From NCBI GenBank assembly GCA_016648135.1, contig JADDOH010005040.1, positions 1-64,000 of the forward strand: DNA of 64,000 nt, written 5' to 3'. This stretch comes from Agrypnia vestita (taxonomy: Eukaryota; Arthropoda; Insecta; Trichoptera; Phryganeidae). The stretch's first letter is position 1. The number at the start of each line of letters is the position of its first letter. The notes below the pieces were generated by a model that was given only the letters and a program-made list of their open reading frames with translations, did no database searches and was not told where the DNA came from. A program made the translations under genes and the position numbers. Positions 10,721 through 21,194 of this stretch are shown here, one piece after another.

Positions 10721-12060
10721 ACAGCTTTCATATTTTTTTAAATAACACTTGACATAACAATAATATTTATTAAATTTTAATTTAATTTGAATTTCATTAA
10801 AAATTAACATAGAGTTTTACAAACTAAACACAAAAAACATAATTAAAAAATGAAATGTTCGACTTATTTCAGTTTGTATCGGATTTTCCCGCAAAGGAAA
10901 AGTTCCATAATCGAATCGTAGTCGTAACCAAATACTTTTTCGATAGAAAGATTGATTAAATTTATTGATTTATATAATTTGTTTTAAATCTTAATTTAAA
11001 TCAAAATAATAGTTTTCCTAAATTGTTACATCATGAAAAAATATTTTCATTAAAAACAAATGATTAGCTACTTGAAAAATCTATTTTGAAAGGGCGGTGC
11101 AGACTTCTTCCAGTTTTGGCGACATGCAGGACAAGGTGTTAGATACAAATCTAAGAACATTAATTATATTAGCGCCACTGCTGATTTCCAGCATATTTTT
11201 AGTTCCAAATATCTGCCTGCCTGCCAAAATAATTAAAGAGCAATATAAGGGTTGTTTCTTGAAATCATCTAAACGGGAAGATAAATTGAGGGCTGGATTT
11301 AACGATTATCATCAACTGTGACCTCTTTCGGAGTCTTGGGTTACCGAGTCCTTACATTTCCCAAATTACTTCCTGAAAGGATATTCTAGTGGATCCTTCC
11401 CTTTAAATAATACAAAGGTATCATCGTTTAGGGTTTTATGTACAAGGGGTAAATGCTCAAGGAGTCTACTGGAACGTATTTTATTTTATTTTAACGATTG
11501 CTTGAAATATTTAATAGAGGCTTGACATCTCATAAAAATTCCCTTTGATAATAATAAATAGGTAAATTGCGGAATGCTACAAAGACTTGAGACATCATAG
11601 AATTACTTATCTAACCCTTTAAAGTCGGTTTAAAAATATATTAAATATAAAAATCTTCTTTTTTTCGTCTTTCTTTACAAGAAGGTACACCAAAATAAAT
11701 GAGTCTAAATTTATTTAATTTCACTGTGCACCGTAGATTTTGAAAGCATAAAAAAACATAAATTTAAATATAATATATTTTTCATTTTCTTATTGTAACA
11801 TAATGTAACATAAATGAACATGCAGCTTATTAAAAAAACATGTTTCTCTTCTATAAAAGTGAAGGACTCATATAAAGCGGAGTAGTAGACGTGTATAAGT
11901 AGAAACAAAGGTATAATAATATCAAAATAAAATAATAATAACAAATGCAGTAAAAAACGAGTTAACAAAGGTAAAACGTAAATGAATTTAGAATAATAGG
12001 ATGGAGAAGAGTTGTATGATTTTAGATGACCCACAATCACCTAGCAATCACCTTTATGTT
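10721..12060. other. AT-rich non-coding DNA
   Basis: No recognised gene. ORFs at 11097-11321 (+) and 11711-12040 (-) have no known motif. The latter is rich in L, F, Y and I codons that follow from AT composition. The stretch 11090-11340 is slightly more complex than its surroundings. Confidence 0.4.
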
Positions 12061-12260
12061 ACGTGTTCAGTTTTCTAGGACATTCTGCCGTGCACATGTG
12101 ACCTCTCTTGCGAGGTCCATCATCAGGGCTGATGTACCCTGATGATGGACCCTGCAATGGGATCCTAAACGTCGACCAGAGAGGTCAGATACATACGATA
12201 AAATATCGCGGAAAACTACTCATGGAAGATTCTGAACGACCGTGAAAACCTGAGAAAAGT
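12061..12260. mobile_element. Hammerhead-bearing remnant, family 2 (copy 1), palindromic
   Basis: The plus strand at 12139-12170 reads CTGATGATGGACC..GGGATCC-TAAAC, a hammerhead-like core with GAAAC mutated to TAAAC. Just left, 12102-12130 carries an inverted partial copy (GACCTCTC...CATCATCAG). 'GACC(A)GAGAGGTCA' and 'GAAGATTCTGAACGACCGTG' downstream match the element at 37.9 kb. An inverted fragment of the same tail occurs at 13632-13656. Head-to-head partial repeats with hammerhead cores fit a Penelope-like element remnant. Confidence 0.6.
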
Positions 12261-12617
12261 ATTACCTTTATGTGTCCGCGAGATGTCTATACATTATATG
12301 TATTTTCTTACGTCAAACATTTTTTCGGATCATTACTATTTTTCATAGGCTGGGGGATATTTGTTTTAAAGTTGAAAGCCTAGGTATCTAAAATAATTTT
12401 GAATTGCTGTGAATTGAATCTTGTTGATCGAAAATCGCTTCATATTTGATTTCTTATTTTAATATTTTTTATTGAGTTTCTTTTATATATATACCTATAT
12501 ATGTATTATTCGAAAATCTAAATAGAATTTAACACTTGTATAGATACTCCTTTTTTTGATTTATGTTTCAAAATTAATTTTCAGAAAGAATTATTATTAT
12601 TATTATTATACGTATTA

Positions 12618-12790
12618 TAGTGTGGTGGTCATGACGTTGGAGGTTCTACCTTTTTCCAGAACACCAGCAAGTTAGTCTGATTTTCATAGCACAAGCGTTT
12701 AGTTTATTTTTAAAATAGTAAGGCTATTGTTGCGTATTCCGTATTCCACACGTATTGACGTATTCTGTGTTCCCATCTCTACTTAAAAAA
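12618..12790 (+). mobile_element. tRNA-derived SINE, degraded copy
   Basis: The tRNA-like head is poorly preserved. The body 'CCAGCAAGTTAGTCTGATTT', 'CATAGCACAAGCGTTTAG' and 'TTCTGTGTTCCCATCTCT' matches the better copies at 14612, 38777, 45473 and 62959, and it ends in an A-rich tail. There is an internal duplication of 'CGTATTCCGTATTCCACACG' type. Confidence 0.7.
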
Positions 12791-14378
12791 ATATATAAAA
12801 TATTTTTATTTTTATTTATTAAATTAGTGATTCAACAAAAATTACCGCAATATTTAGATTTATTATGTACAGAGACCACTTATCGTCCACTGACATGACA
12901 TGGCTTCTCATAGCGGGTGTTAACCATTAGTAATACAGTATAAAGTGAATTTATACATATATCTATTGACTGTACACTGTACAGATCCTTAAATTATATC
13001 AATTGAGTTTTTATTAGATAAACAATTCGATATTGACGTACACTCTACAGATCCTTAAATGCATAAAAAGAACGCAAAAATTATAAATTATTTAAATTTA
13101 TCTTAAATTATTAAATAAATATTAATTTATTTCAAAACTAAGTAAATTTTAGTATTAATCCGATAGTTTTAAAACAAAAAAATAATCTATGTCCATGTTA
13201 AATGAACATTTTTATACGCACGAATCTTTAATCGCTATCTTGTCTATTTGCCAGTTGAATGAATCGTGAAGAGTAGTAAATTTTTAAAGAACCGTAATTA
13301 TTAGGTAGATCTTAGAATGTTTACACATCATATAAACTCGTCAGTCAAATAAAGGAGGATATTGTTTCAGATTTTTTTTATTATATATAAATTTATATCA
13401 CTCCTTTTTTTATTTGTGTAAGGAAAGGCATTTTTTTCTTTAATAGGTTATAAATATATTTATTACCGGCATACGCATATAATTTGCGTATGTCTGAAGA
13501 TATGTTTCGGTGTATTAGTCTTTGTTTAGCTCTCAGTATAAATAAATAAGATTTATACATTTTTCGCGGTTCTTGTAAGTTTTTTTTAATTTGTGGTTTC
13601 TGTCAGTCAGATCGGTTTCTAATATTTTTGTGTTCACGGTCGTTCAGAATCTTCTGATTTGTGTTTTCTGTGGTTTGTGTTTATATCAATCACATTGATT
13701 GATCTATATATGTGAATGATTTGCGGTTTTTGTCAGTTAGATGGGTTTCTGTCAGTTATAAATAGTTTACAGTTTCTGTCATCATCACACACGATAAAAA
13801 TTTTGCAGTTTCTGTCGGTCAGTCAGATAAATATTTTTCAGTTTATCTCATTCAGATATATTTCTTTCGGTCAGTCATACAAATAGTATGCGATAGTAAG
13901 GCAGATCGCTTTGTGCCGGTGAGTTAAATATTACTCTCAGAGTTTGCTGGATGAGAAAAATTTCCGCAACGAAATAATTATTTAATTCTGGCGAGATAAA
14001 TAGCGCAAGGTTGTCAACCCAGATTCAGCTTTCGCATTTTTATGCCGATAATAAAATTCCGTTTCGACAGCGGACCCACCACCATGACGCAAAACTGCTG
14101 AAGTAAATCAGTGTTCCCAGAATATGAATTCGAATGTTCCAAATGCAACCGGACAGAAATTATGAAATATTCATGGATGTGAAATGCAGTGTCGTTACTC
14201 GTAAAAAATTATCGCCGCGTGAAAATTTTAAAATTCAATAGGCATTATTCGAAGACTATGTAAATTCCTTAACAGTGGATGAAACACAAAGGTATTTATA
14301 TAAATCATATGCAAATATTGTTAGTTTTTTTTGTTAATCTTTTAACATATGAAATAAGAAGTATCACATCTGTATATA
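12791..14378. other. AT-rich DNA
   Basis: AT-rich DNA with no recognised gene. It contains the diverged minisatellite described at 13580-13880, and a minus-strand fragment at 13632-13656 matching the tail of the family-2 hammerhead element. Confidence 0.4.
13580..13880. repeat. Degenerate minisatellite, TTTCTGTCAGTCAGAT core
   Basis: Variants of TTTCTGTC(A/G)GTCAGAT occur near 13595, 13728, 13747, 13774, 13810 and 13865, each followed by an AT-rich spacer with irregular spacing. It may be an old tandem array or a self-similar low-complexity region. Confidence 0.5.
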
Positions 14379-14870
14379 GGGTATAAAAGCAAAGGCAGCA
14401 ATATCCAAAAAATTAAAAATATATTTTGTATGCACTTACTGAGAATTATTAATTTCAAATGTACGGAATTCCAGATTTTATGTTTCTATTTTTTTATTTC
14501 ATGTATCGATTTTATATCGCTTACAAAAGCACGTTTACTTTAAATTTATAGGCCACATTTCCTATAAAATCTCGAATACAGAATATTATTAATTAATTAA
14601 GTAATTAATTAAGTAGCTTGTTGGTCTTGTGGTTAGGACACTGGCCTCGTGATCCAAAGGTTGCGGGTTCGATCCTCACTCCAGACTAGCAAGTTAGTCC
14701 TATTTTCATAGTACAAGCGCTTAGCTTAGTTTGAAAATAGTAAGAATATTGATGTGACACGTATTCCGTGTTCACATCTCTATTTTTTTAAAAAAAAAAA
14801 AAAAAAGTAATAATCATCGATTACTACATTCAACTATTTTTTTGGATATTGCTGCCTTTGATTGTACACC
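14379..14870. mobile_element. MITE family A (copy 1) split by a SINE
   Basis: The inverted ends are GGGTATAAAAGCAAAGGCAG / GCAATATCC at 14379-14408 and GGATATTGCTGCCTTTGATT at ~14842-14861. The interior shares 'GGAATTC.AGATTTTAT' and 'CCTATAAAATCTCGA' with copies at 43559 and 47798. A SINE (14612-14806) is inserted near the right end. There is no coding sequence. Target duplication and superfamily are not resolved. Confidence 0.8.
14612..14806 (+). mobile_element. tRNA-derived SINE
   Basis: The head 'TAGCTTGTTGGTCTTGTGGT' contains an A-box-like motif, and 'TGCGGGTTCGATCCTC' contains a B box matching GGTTCGANTCC. These are the internal RNA polymerase III promoter boxes of a tRNA. The body continues 'CTAGCAAGTTAGTCCTATTT' and 'GACACGTATTCCGTGTTCAC', then a long A tail. 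No functional tRNA fold follows the head. It needs LINE machinery for movement. It sits inside MITE family A and is therefore younger than it. Confidence 0.85.
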
Positions 14871-15580
14871 GTGCATAGATACAACAATTTTAATGAAATA
14901 TTTTTGTAGAAAAAATGCAAAACAAGTAATTATGCTTAAGTATTACTGGAACGTTGAAGCTAAAATCTTTTTAGTATCGATAGATTACTCTTCCGTCAAG
15001 CAACGGTAGCTTACGTTATTAATTCAATAAGCAATTAAGATTATTTTAAAGAATATCGCGGTATTATGTATTTTTTAAATTTCCGAATCTAGCTTTCATT
15101 TAAAAAATTATTTATATTTGCTTTGTTTATTTGAAGATTCTTTCATTCTGGTAAAAGGGAAATATGTACATAAATAATTTTTTAAGGTTCTTATATCTAA
15201 CATTAACACGACGCTAAGGTTGCTTAGTATTGGTAAAAATATCTGAAAAGCTTAATGAGTAAACTCGACCGTTCGAAGCAAGAGCCAAAATAAAATTGAT
15301 ATTAAGTAATCAAAATCTTATTAGGTGCCTAATATTATTGACGTCAATAATACTATGTACCTAATAATGTATGTTTTTACACTACTGTTTAGGCAATGGT
15401 CTTAGAAAATATATTTTATATATAGATTTAACTGCTCATCACATTACTGCCTATAACATTACACAGCGCCAAATAAATATCTAATTAAATATCAGTACAA
15501 TCAGGCTGTAATAAAAATATCAGAAAAGGTCTAAGAATATGTGTACATTTATATACTTACTATATAAAGTTTCGTGTACC
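14871..15580. other. AT-rich DNA
   Basis: No gene recognised. It contains the palindrome at 15333-15352. Confidence 0.4.
15333..15352. promoter_or_regulatory. Perfect 20-nt palindrome with CRE core
   Basis: TATTATTGACGTCAATAATA is a perfect palindrome centred on TGACGTCA, the cAMP-response element bound by CREB/ATF bZIP dimers. A looser symmetry extends outward to TTAGGTGC / GTACCTAA (15321-15364). The match to the consensus is exact; function is inferred only. Confidence 0.5.
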
Positions 15581-15584
15581 TCTT

Positions 15585-16085
15585 AAGCTCGCGCCGTCAT
15601 TGTCGACACAACCTTAATTGAATCGACACGGCGTAACTGAAATTGAGCTCCCGGCACACGCTCAAAGCGAATCGGTAATTAAAAATTGAGCTTTGACAAG
15701 GATGTTAGCTCCGGCGGCGTCTTACCGTCTCAAACGGCACCGCCAGCACCCAACACCGCCCGGTCCTCGCGAGTGCAGCGGGCGTTGGCTTATCGCCGAC
15801 ACTTGCAATGTAATTCAACCCTTTAAAATTTAATTAAACAAGCAAGCGAGCGGCTAAAGGAGAGACGACATGCACTTTGTGTGCTTTCATGTCTCTTCTT
15901 GTTCTTGCTAATCCCCCGTCAGTGGGGCAGAATTAATGACGCAGTCCTTGTTCAGACATTATTTATTGCCCCATTGTTACATAACGTTATTACATTTTGT
16001 AACCTTATCGTGATTTGTCATTTTAATTCTAATGGGTGTATTCGCGAATCGTTTTCTGAGTTAGTTATGCCTATATCGTCGTAGT
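15585..16085. other. GC/CpG-richer island, candidate regulatory element
   Basis: Non-repetitive complex sequence, GC-dense at 15650-15790, in AT-rich flanks. It contains repeated AATTGAGCT words (15636, 15685) and TTTAATTAA. An ORF at 15881-16084 has no known motif. It looks like a conserved non-coding block rather than a repeat. Confidence 0.35.
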
Positions 16086-16412
16086 GTTTATGTACGAGTT
16101 TTCTGCATTGATTTACCGACATGCGGCTTTTTTAAATGCATTGCGGTATTTAAATAGTAATATTGCAAAATATATAACTATATTTGTATATTTATGGCAT
16201 TTTTTCCGTATTTATTATTAATTTTTTTTGTTTATCCTTTGAATCAAATGATTCACTAAATTTGTTTATATAACTACATATAAAAGCAAAAGTACATATA
16301 AATAAAAAAATACATATAAAAAACTGAGATATAATTATCATTATTTATACACAAAAAATATATATATATATATATGTTATAAAAAATAAAAATATTTTTA
16401 AATACTTAATTT
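16086..16412. other. AT-rich DNA with an AT microsatellite
   Basis: AT-rich; a short (TA)n run lies at ~16360-16376. No gene. Confidence 0.5.
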
Positions 16413-16500
16413 GAGTAGCTTGCTGGTTACGATGCCCGCCTGATGGTCCAATAGGTATTCAAAAGTTTGAGCCTCATTTCAGGGGATGATCATTCTAGAT
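16413..16500 (+). mobile_element. SINE head fragment
   Basis: 'GAGTAGCTTGCTGGTTACGA' followed by 'GCCTGATGGTCCAATAGG' and 'TTTGAGCCTCATTTCAGG' resembles the tRNA-like head of the window's SINE family, but the body is lost. Divergent and short. Confidence 0.5.
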
Positions 16501-16584
16501 TTCATTTGTATTAAAATAAAAAAAGTCGCAACTTGCAACAAAAACACAAATCGCACCCCGCAAAAAAAAGTTTTTGTGTTAAGA

Positions 16585-16880
16585 ATGTCATATTTATGTA
16601 CATCGTTAGTTCTACCAAAATATCATCTTTGTGTTATTTTCCATTACCATGAAAAGTGATACATTTTTCTTTAATTGAGCTTTAGAATATCCGTTTTAAA
16701 ATTTAATTGCTTTGTTATAAGAAATGTGAAAACAACAGTGATATTTTGTCATATTGATATGCAAAAGTATCACTTTAAATGCTTTCAGTGCTATTTGAAT
16801 TCCAAAAACTTTAAACCCCATTAGCTCTGAATGCTTTAGAAAGGCAATAATCTTCCTCCCGGGGTACGTAAATAATACTA
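16585..16880. repeat. Dispersed repeat C (copy 1)
   Basis: This shares ordered blocks with 52190-52420: 'CCAAAATATCATCTTTGTG', 'GAAAAGTGAT', a TCATATTGATA-type block, 'TATCACTTTAAATGCT', 'AAACTTTAAACCCC' and 'CTCTGAATG'. The spacing is similar, so these are two old copies of one repeat. No ends or coding were recognised. Confidence 0.6.
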
Positions 16881-17250
16881 TTTTAAAGAATACAATATTG
16901 GAAAAATAAAACAAAGAATTAGAGATATATATTTTTTCCGAGATATTGTAGTTGTAATGTCTCTATATTATTTATTTACGGGAAAAAATTTCAAAATTTT
17001 ATTCCATTAATTTTATTTTATTTCATTCATTGATTGAATATTAAAATTTTTTGAATATATGAATAGTATGAAAACAACAGATATTACGAGGCATATTCGA
17101 GACCCGCAACTGTACGAGAAAATTTAATAGCCCATCCTATAGATTGAATAAAAAAGATGTTTCTGTCGATGAAAATAATTTATAACTCGGACATCTTTCA
17201 TGTCATTAAAGTAGACAAAGTATTCAAGTTTTGCTGAGGCTGTATTTCTT
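16881..17250. other. AT-rich spacer
   Basis: AT-rich; no gene or repeat recognised. Confidence 0.4.
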
Positions 17251-17254
17251 TTCG

Positions 17255-17967
17255 CAAGGTAAGTAAACCCTTTCTCGCACCTTCCCGCCCTCTCCCTCAC
17301 GCGCGCGCCCGCCCTCTGCACCGAAACTGGGTTTCCTTTCGCTGTCTCCTATTCTTTCACCCGAGGAGATTTTTATTATCGGGTAAGTGGACACAAAGGC
17401 AACGCGCCGCATTACCGGAGAGAGATCCGACAAATAACGAAAAGAAACGTGGCGGAGAATGGGGATGGAGAAAAAAAGGAACATACCTGCTCCCGGGATG
17501 GCTTGATTATTGCGCGGGGAAGGATTATTGGAATGGGTTACTATTCTTTTGATACCGCGGAGAAATGGGAATTTGAATGTTATTGGGTTGGGGTGATTCT
17601 TGACTCGGCCCGGTCTGGCGGGTTCCAGATACGCGATGGCGGGGACGCTCCGCCACCCGTATCAATGTCTCTTTTTTCTGATCCCATTTTGATGGAAAAG
17701 GAATGCCGGTTGATCTCCGCTACGCCCTCAACTGGCTGCTTCCCTTTATGGTCAACGCTTCTCTCCCTTCCCCGGGCACGCGGATTCTTTCATTTAGGAG
17801 CGACGCTGTACCTTATTAATTTTCTGGCGCGTCCTCTAGGAAGCCAGTACGAAATCGAAATCGAAATTGACAAAGATCACAGAGCATTTATCCGCTCTTT
17901 TATCTCGAGGTATGCCTGGACAAAACGTCGTTTGCCAGGGCCTATTGTTCATAATTTAATATCGTAA
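17255..17967. other. GC-richer island with a 172-codon open frame
   Basis: About 700 bp of clearly higher GC than its flanks, starting with a pyrimidine tract and a CG alternation (CGCGCGCGCCCGCC at ~17299). A plus-strand frame from 17449 to 17967 stays open for 172 codons, the longest uninterrupted frame outside the mariner. The predicted peptide has no recognised domain, signal peptide or repeat, and antisense frames (17124-17484) are also partly open. Reduced stop frequency in GC-rich DNA may explain it. Either a regulatory island or an unrecognised exon or gene is possible. Confidence 0.3.
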
Positions 17968-18904
17968 AGATTTGATGAAGATGAATATTTCGATGGCTTA
18001 CACAAAAACCTTCAGCATGCAAATTGTCATGTTAACGAGAAAAAAATCTAAAGTAAAAATTTGTTTTTAGATATATAAAAGTGTTAACTTTGAACTGACA
18101 GATAAATAATATATTTTATAAACGTTGATAAAAATTAAATATAACTGTATTTCGACTGACTCGCCATTGTTTTGCCATTCACCTTTAAGATTTTTGTTCT
18201 TAATAGGGATAAAACTATTTATTCTTTTATGGAAAAATCTGCATATTTTTTTTATATATGTTTGTATTATTAGGTCAAAGATTTAATATCAAACGGAAAG
18301 TTTACTCACACTTTGAATTTTCTGATGTTAAAATTTAACACTATGTGTGTAAATATTTAAAAAATATTATTATTAATAATATGCTATCTTTGAATATATT
18401 ATGAGACGCTAACCTTATTTTGTGTATATTTCTGTCACGTAAGGGGCTAGACATATATTTTATATTTTTTCTCCCACATTCTTGATAGGATTTCAAATGT
18501 ATTTTCACCATCGTGTTCCTATTTTTGGTGAAGGTTTTCAGTGTATCTGCGCTGAAAGGTCTCAGTTCCGGTGGGGAGCACAGCCGGAACCTCTGTCCGA
18601 CGCGGTCCACGGCGCAGCTGCCTAACAAGAGGGTTGAAAACGAATACGACACATTTATAATGATGCAAAATGAAGTCGCCATGTAAAAAAGGTGCACACG
18701 CAATAATAAAGATAATCACATTATAAAATAAGTAAATCATCCTTTCCACTTGTGTTGCGTGTCTGATTAATAAATTGGTGCAATCTAGATGATTTAGTAG
18801 ATTATTTATGATGAAATTCAGTGTTTCAGCGAATTTAAATAGGGCAGATGAATTAAACATTTGTTAACAACTATTTGCATTTACCTAAATTCAGTTATTT
18901 ATTA
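17968..18904. other. AT-rich DNA with a GC-richer patch at 18540-18640
   Basis: Overlapping minus-strand frames (18341-18703, 18519-18860) cross a CpG-containing patch with GGTCCACGGCGCAGCTGCC. Neither peptide is recognisable. The remainder is AT-rich. Confidence 0.35.
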
Positions 18905-19262
18905 TTTTATTCTCACTTACCATAATGCCTCTTCTCCGCGGGAGTTGGCAGAAAAGATGGAGCACACCATTATTCTGTCTTGACACACAGCTCTCGCCTT
19001 ATCCACATTCATACATCTTCGCATGTATGTTCGGCGATTATTGAGGCTTTTAACGGGACTAGCTTCCAGTGTCTGGTTAATTTGATCATGCAACGTCTTC
19101 CGCGGTCTCCCATTCTTTCTTGCGTTGTCAACACTTGCGACGTATATCTTTCCTACCTTCGTTATTCATTCATTCGTTCATTCCTTCAACATGCCCAACC
19201 ACCATGCCCAATCAACATGGACGACCCTGTTTTAGGTGGTTTCTCCACTCCAGGACTCTAAA
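18905..19262 (-). pseudogene. LINE ORF2 C-terminal remnant (family L, copy 1)
   Basis: Read on the minus strand, 19160-18900 translates with 'KIYVASVDNARKNGRPRKTL', then 'QINQTLEASPVKSLNNRRTY', 'RRCMNVDKARAVCQDR', close in order and wording to the copy at 24241-24560. The 'GRPRKTW' block with a following 'C.....R..W' tail is the usual C-terminal part of insect non-LTR retrotransposon ORF2 proteins. Frameshifts separate it from the upstream 'GHVE.MNE' block. Non-functional; the reverse-transcriptase core is absent. Confidence 0.75.
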
Positions 19263-20213
19263 ATTTAGAGAGATGTTGGGTGAATTTTTAAGGTGATTTA
19301 AAATATTTTTTATGGGTAGGTACTTAAATTATTGTAAAAATTTTGAAAAAAAGTTGCCGCGTCCGTTCTCGTTGAGCTCCTCCGTGACTGAGATGTAACT
19401 TTTCCTACTTATTGAGAAATGTCTTCAATGTAGGATATCCGATCATTAAAAACCGGATAAGCTTCGGAAAGCCCATGAAAATCTGGCAACATTTCAAGTG
19501 TCCGCTGTTATTTCATCGATACATTTATATATAATATTATATTACATTTAACTGATTCTGTCTTTATGGTACAGATAACACAAAGGATGAAAACAACTGA
19601 TCTTGTTATTCAGTTACTTATTTTATAAAAGATTTATATCTTACACCTGTACGCGTGATTCATGTAATTCCGTTCTTTTCTTTTCTCTACACTAAGGGCA
19701 TGCATCGCGTCGGATGTAGAATGTACGTCCATTCGTTTCTTTTCGTATATCATTTATTATTAACACCCCGTTTTCTACTTACACGCACCTTACACCTTTC
19801 TCGGCTCGCAACAATACACAACCTGCAAACGTGCTGAGCACTTTCTAGAAGCACATTTTTTCTACCAATAATTAATAACGTAAATTTAACGGCGGAACAC
19901 GTGTATATTTTTTTATAAAGTACTCGTAGTACTTACGGGATACTTTAGTTAGCGACGGGGAAAGTGCAGTAATTTTGCACCACTTGGCGCGTGAATGGAG
20001 AGATGCTTTTAAATAGAGCCGTGCGCTATTTCACGCGGTGAGAAACAAGGCTCTGTTCTCTATTGTTCTCGGTGTCAGCTTTTCCACCCCTGTCCTATGA
20101 GATATGAGAGCTTATTATCAACGTGTTTCGATATTGAGGACTTTTTGTGTCCGCCGCGTGAACGCAAGATAAGAAAAATAAACGCAATGACTACGTGAAC
20201 TAAATAAAAAAAT
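19263..20213. other. Spacer with GC-richer island at 19915-20190
   Basis: 19340-19500 and 19915-20190 are more complex than their AT-rich flanks and contain CpGs (for example GCGCGTGAATGG, TTTCACGCGGTG). An ORF at 19655-19837 has no known motif. The segments are candidate regulatory DNA, with no stronger evidence than composition. Confidence 0.3.
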
Positions 20214-20268
20214 AATCGATATAAATTAACTTTGTTTAAACCACTTATTTATTGAGAAAAATCAACAT

Positions 20269-20296
20269 GTTTCGAAGCCAATGGCTTCTTCGTCAG
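20269..20296 (-). ncRNA. Hammerhead ribozyme core (left arm)
   Basis: On the minus strand: CTGACGA, stem II GAAGCC/GGCTTC closed by ATT, then GAAAC. All conserved hammerhead core positions (CUGANGA and GAAA) are present. The short 3-nt loop II fits the minimal hammerheads of Penelope-like elements, which are thought to act as dimers. Helix I/III partners and the cleavage site were not modelled. Confidence 0.65.
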
Positions 20297-20469
20297 GAAA
20301 ACAAAAATAATATTTAAAAATCGAAGCATAGTATTAGTATCCTTTTTGCAAATAGTTATCTTTTAAATTTATTTTCATGTTAATTAGGTACTTTTTATTA
20401 TCATTTTCCATACATAACTTTTTAATATTTTGATCTATACTTCGATTTTTAAATATTATTTTCATTTTC

Positions 20470-20497
20470 CTGACGAAGAAGCCATTGGCTTCGAAAC
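20470..20497 (+). ncRNA. Hammerhead ribozyme core (right arm)
   Basis: Plus-strand mirror of the left-arm motif: CTGACGA, stem II GAAGCC/GGCTTC, GAAAC followed by ATGTTGATT. It lies 62 nt upstream of the ATG at 20559, in sense orientation to that short ORF start. This is the arrangement expected if the ribozyme trims the 5' end of the element transcript. Confidence 0.65.
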
Positions 20498-20558
20498 ATG
20501 TTGATTTTTTTCAATAAATAAGTGGTTTAAACAAAGTTAATTTATATCAATTATAATT

Positions 20559-20740
20559 ATGTTACCACAAAATAAATTTGCTACATTTGAAGAAGAAAAT
20601 AAAAAAAATATTTAAAACTTCTTCAATAATAGCAAAATTATTTTGTGGAGATATTGTGTTTGAAGAAGAAAACATAAAAATACACTTTATTTTCACATGT
20701 TTTAACAAATATGTGGTGAAAACAAAGTGTATTTTTTAAG
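20559..20740 (+). pseudogene. Penelope-like element leader and ORF-start remnant
   Basis: ATG at 20559 opens M-L-P-Q-N-K-F-A-T-F-E-E-E-N. The same pattern (M.PQ....EEE) occurs at 34522 next to another hammerhead copy. The frame dies within ~20 codons. Further right, 'AAAAATACACTTTATTTTCAC' (~20675) is mirrored by 'GTGGTGAAAACAAAGTGTAT' (~20716), a second small palindrome of leader sequence without a hammerhead. Catalytic reverse transcriptase or GIY-YIG domains are absent. Confidence 0.5.
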
Positions 20741-21194
20741 TACAGTATTTATAATTTTCGTATGTAGCAAAATAATATTCTGGTAAACTAGTAGGATTCT
20801 AAAATTGTTTTTGAATACCCGATATTATATCATTAGGGGTAGACAGATTCCTCTTTGTCGGTATGACGGGTTATGAACTGATAAGCTCCAAGGCTTAAAT
20901 GGCGTCATACGACATCACCTCATATCAACAGTTAGTATCAATTCTGACTACAAAATGGTCTATAAAACAATTTTTTCTTTTGAATGTATTAAGGCAGCTG
21001 TATACCTATCTATATTAAATTCTTTAAATATATACATATTTTTTAAATAATGTAGGTCAAATTGAATTGTATAGATATTATATGTTTTTCATAATATCTG
21101 TACAATTTAGTCGCAAAATCTTCGCATGCATTCTAATTAACATGAAATTTACTGTCATCTCATGATCGGTAAGATAAGTTTTTTAAATAACGTT
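20741..21194. other. AT-rich spacer
   Basis: AT-rich; a short more complex stretch with TGACGGGTTATGAACTG at ~20862-20930. No gene recognised. Confidence 0.4.

Larger units (their letters stand above)
20214..20554. mobile_element. Palindromic hammerhead-bearing Penelope-like element (copy 2)
   Basis: Two ~115-bp arms (20214-20328 and 20440-20554) are near-perfect reverse complements around a ~110-bp AT-rich centre. Each arm contains a complete hammerhead core (see 20269-20296 and 20470-20497) and 'AACTTTGTTTAAACCACTTA' at the outer edge. Immediately right of the right arm is a short ORF start. Inverted partial terminal repeats with hammerheads are described for Penelope-like elements; retrozyme-like derivatives are an alternative. 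Confidence 0.75.

Noticed and set aside
11711..12040. 109-codon minus-strand ORF as a membrane protein gene
   Set aside because: Composition (L, F, Y, I, S) follows from AT-rich DNA; no start context, homology or splice signals.
14612..14700. tRNA gene suggested by A- and B-box motifs
   Set aside because: The head continues into a SINE body with an A tail, repeats at several loci and shows no complete cloverleaf.
18341..18860. Overlapping 113- and 120-codon minus-strand ORFs as a gene
   Set aside because: They use different frames of the same DNA and have no domain; likely reduced stop density in the GC-richer patch.
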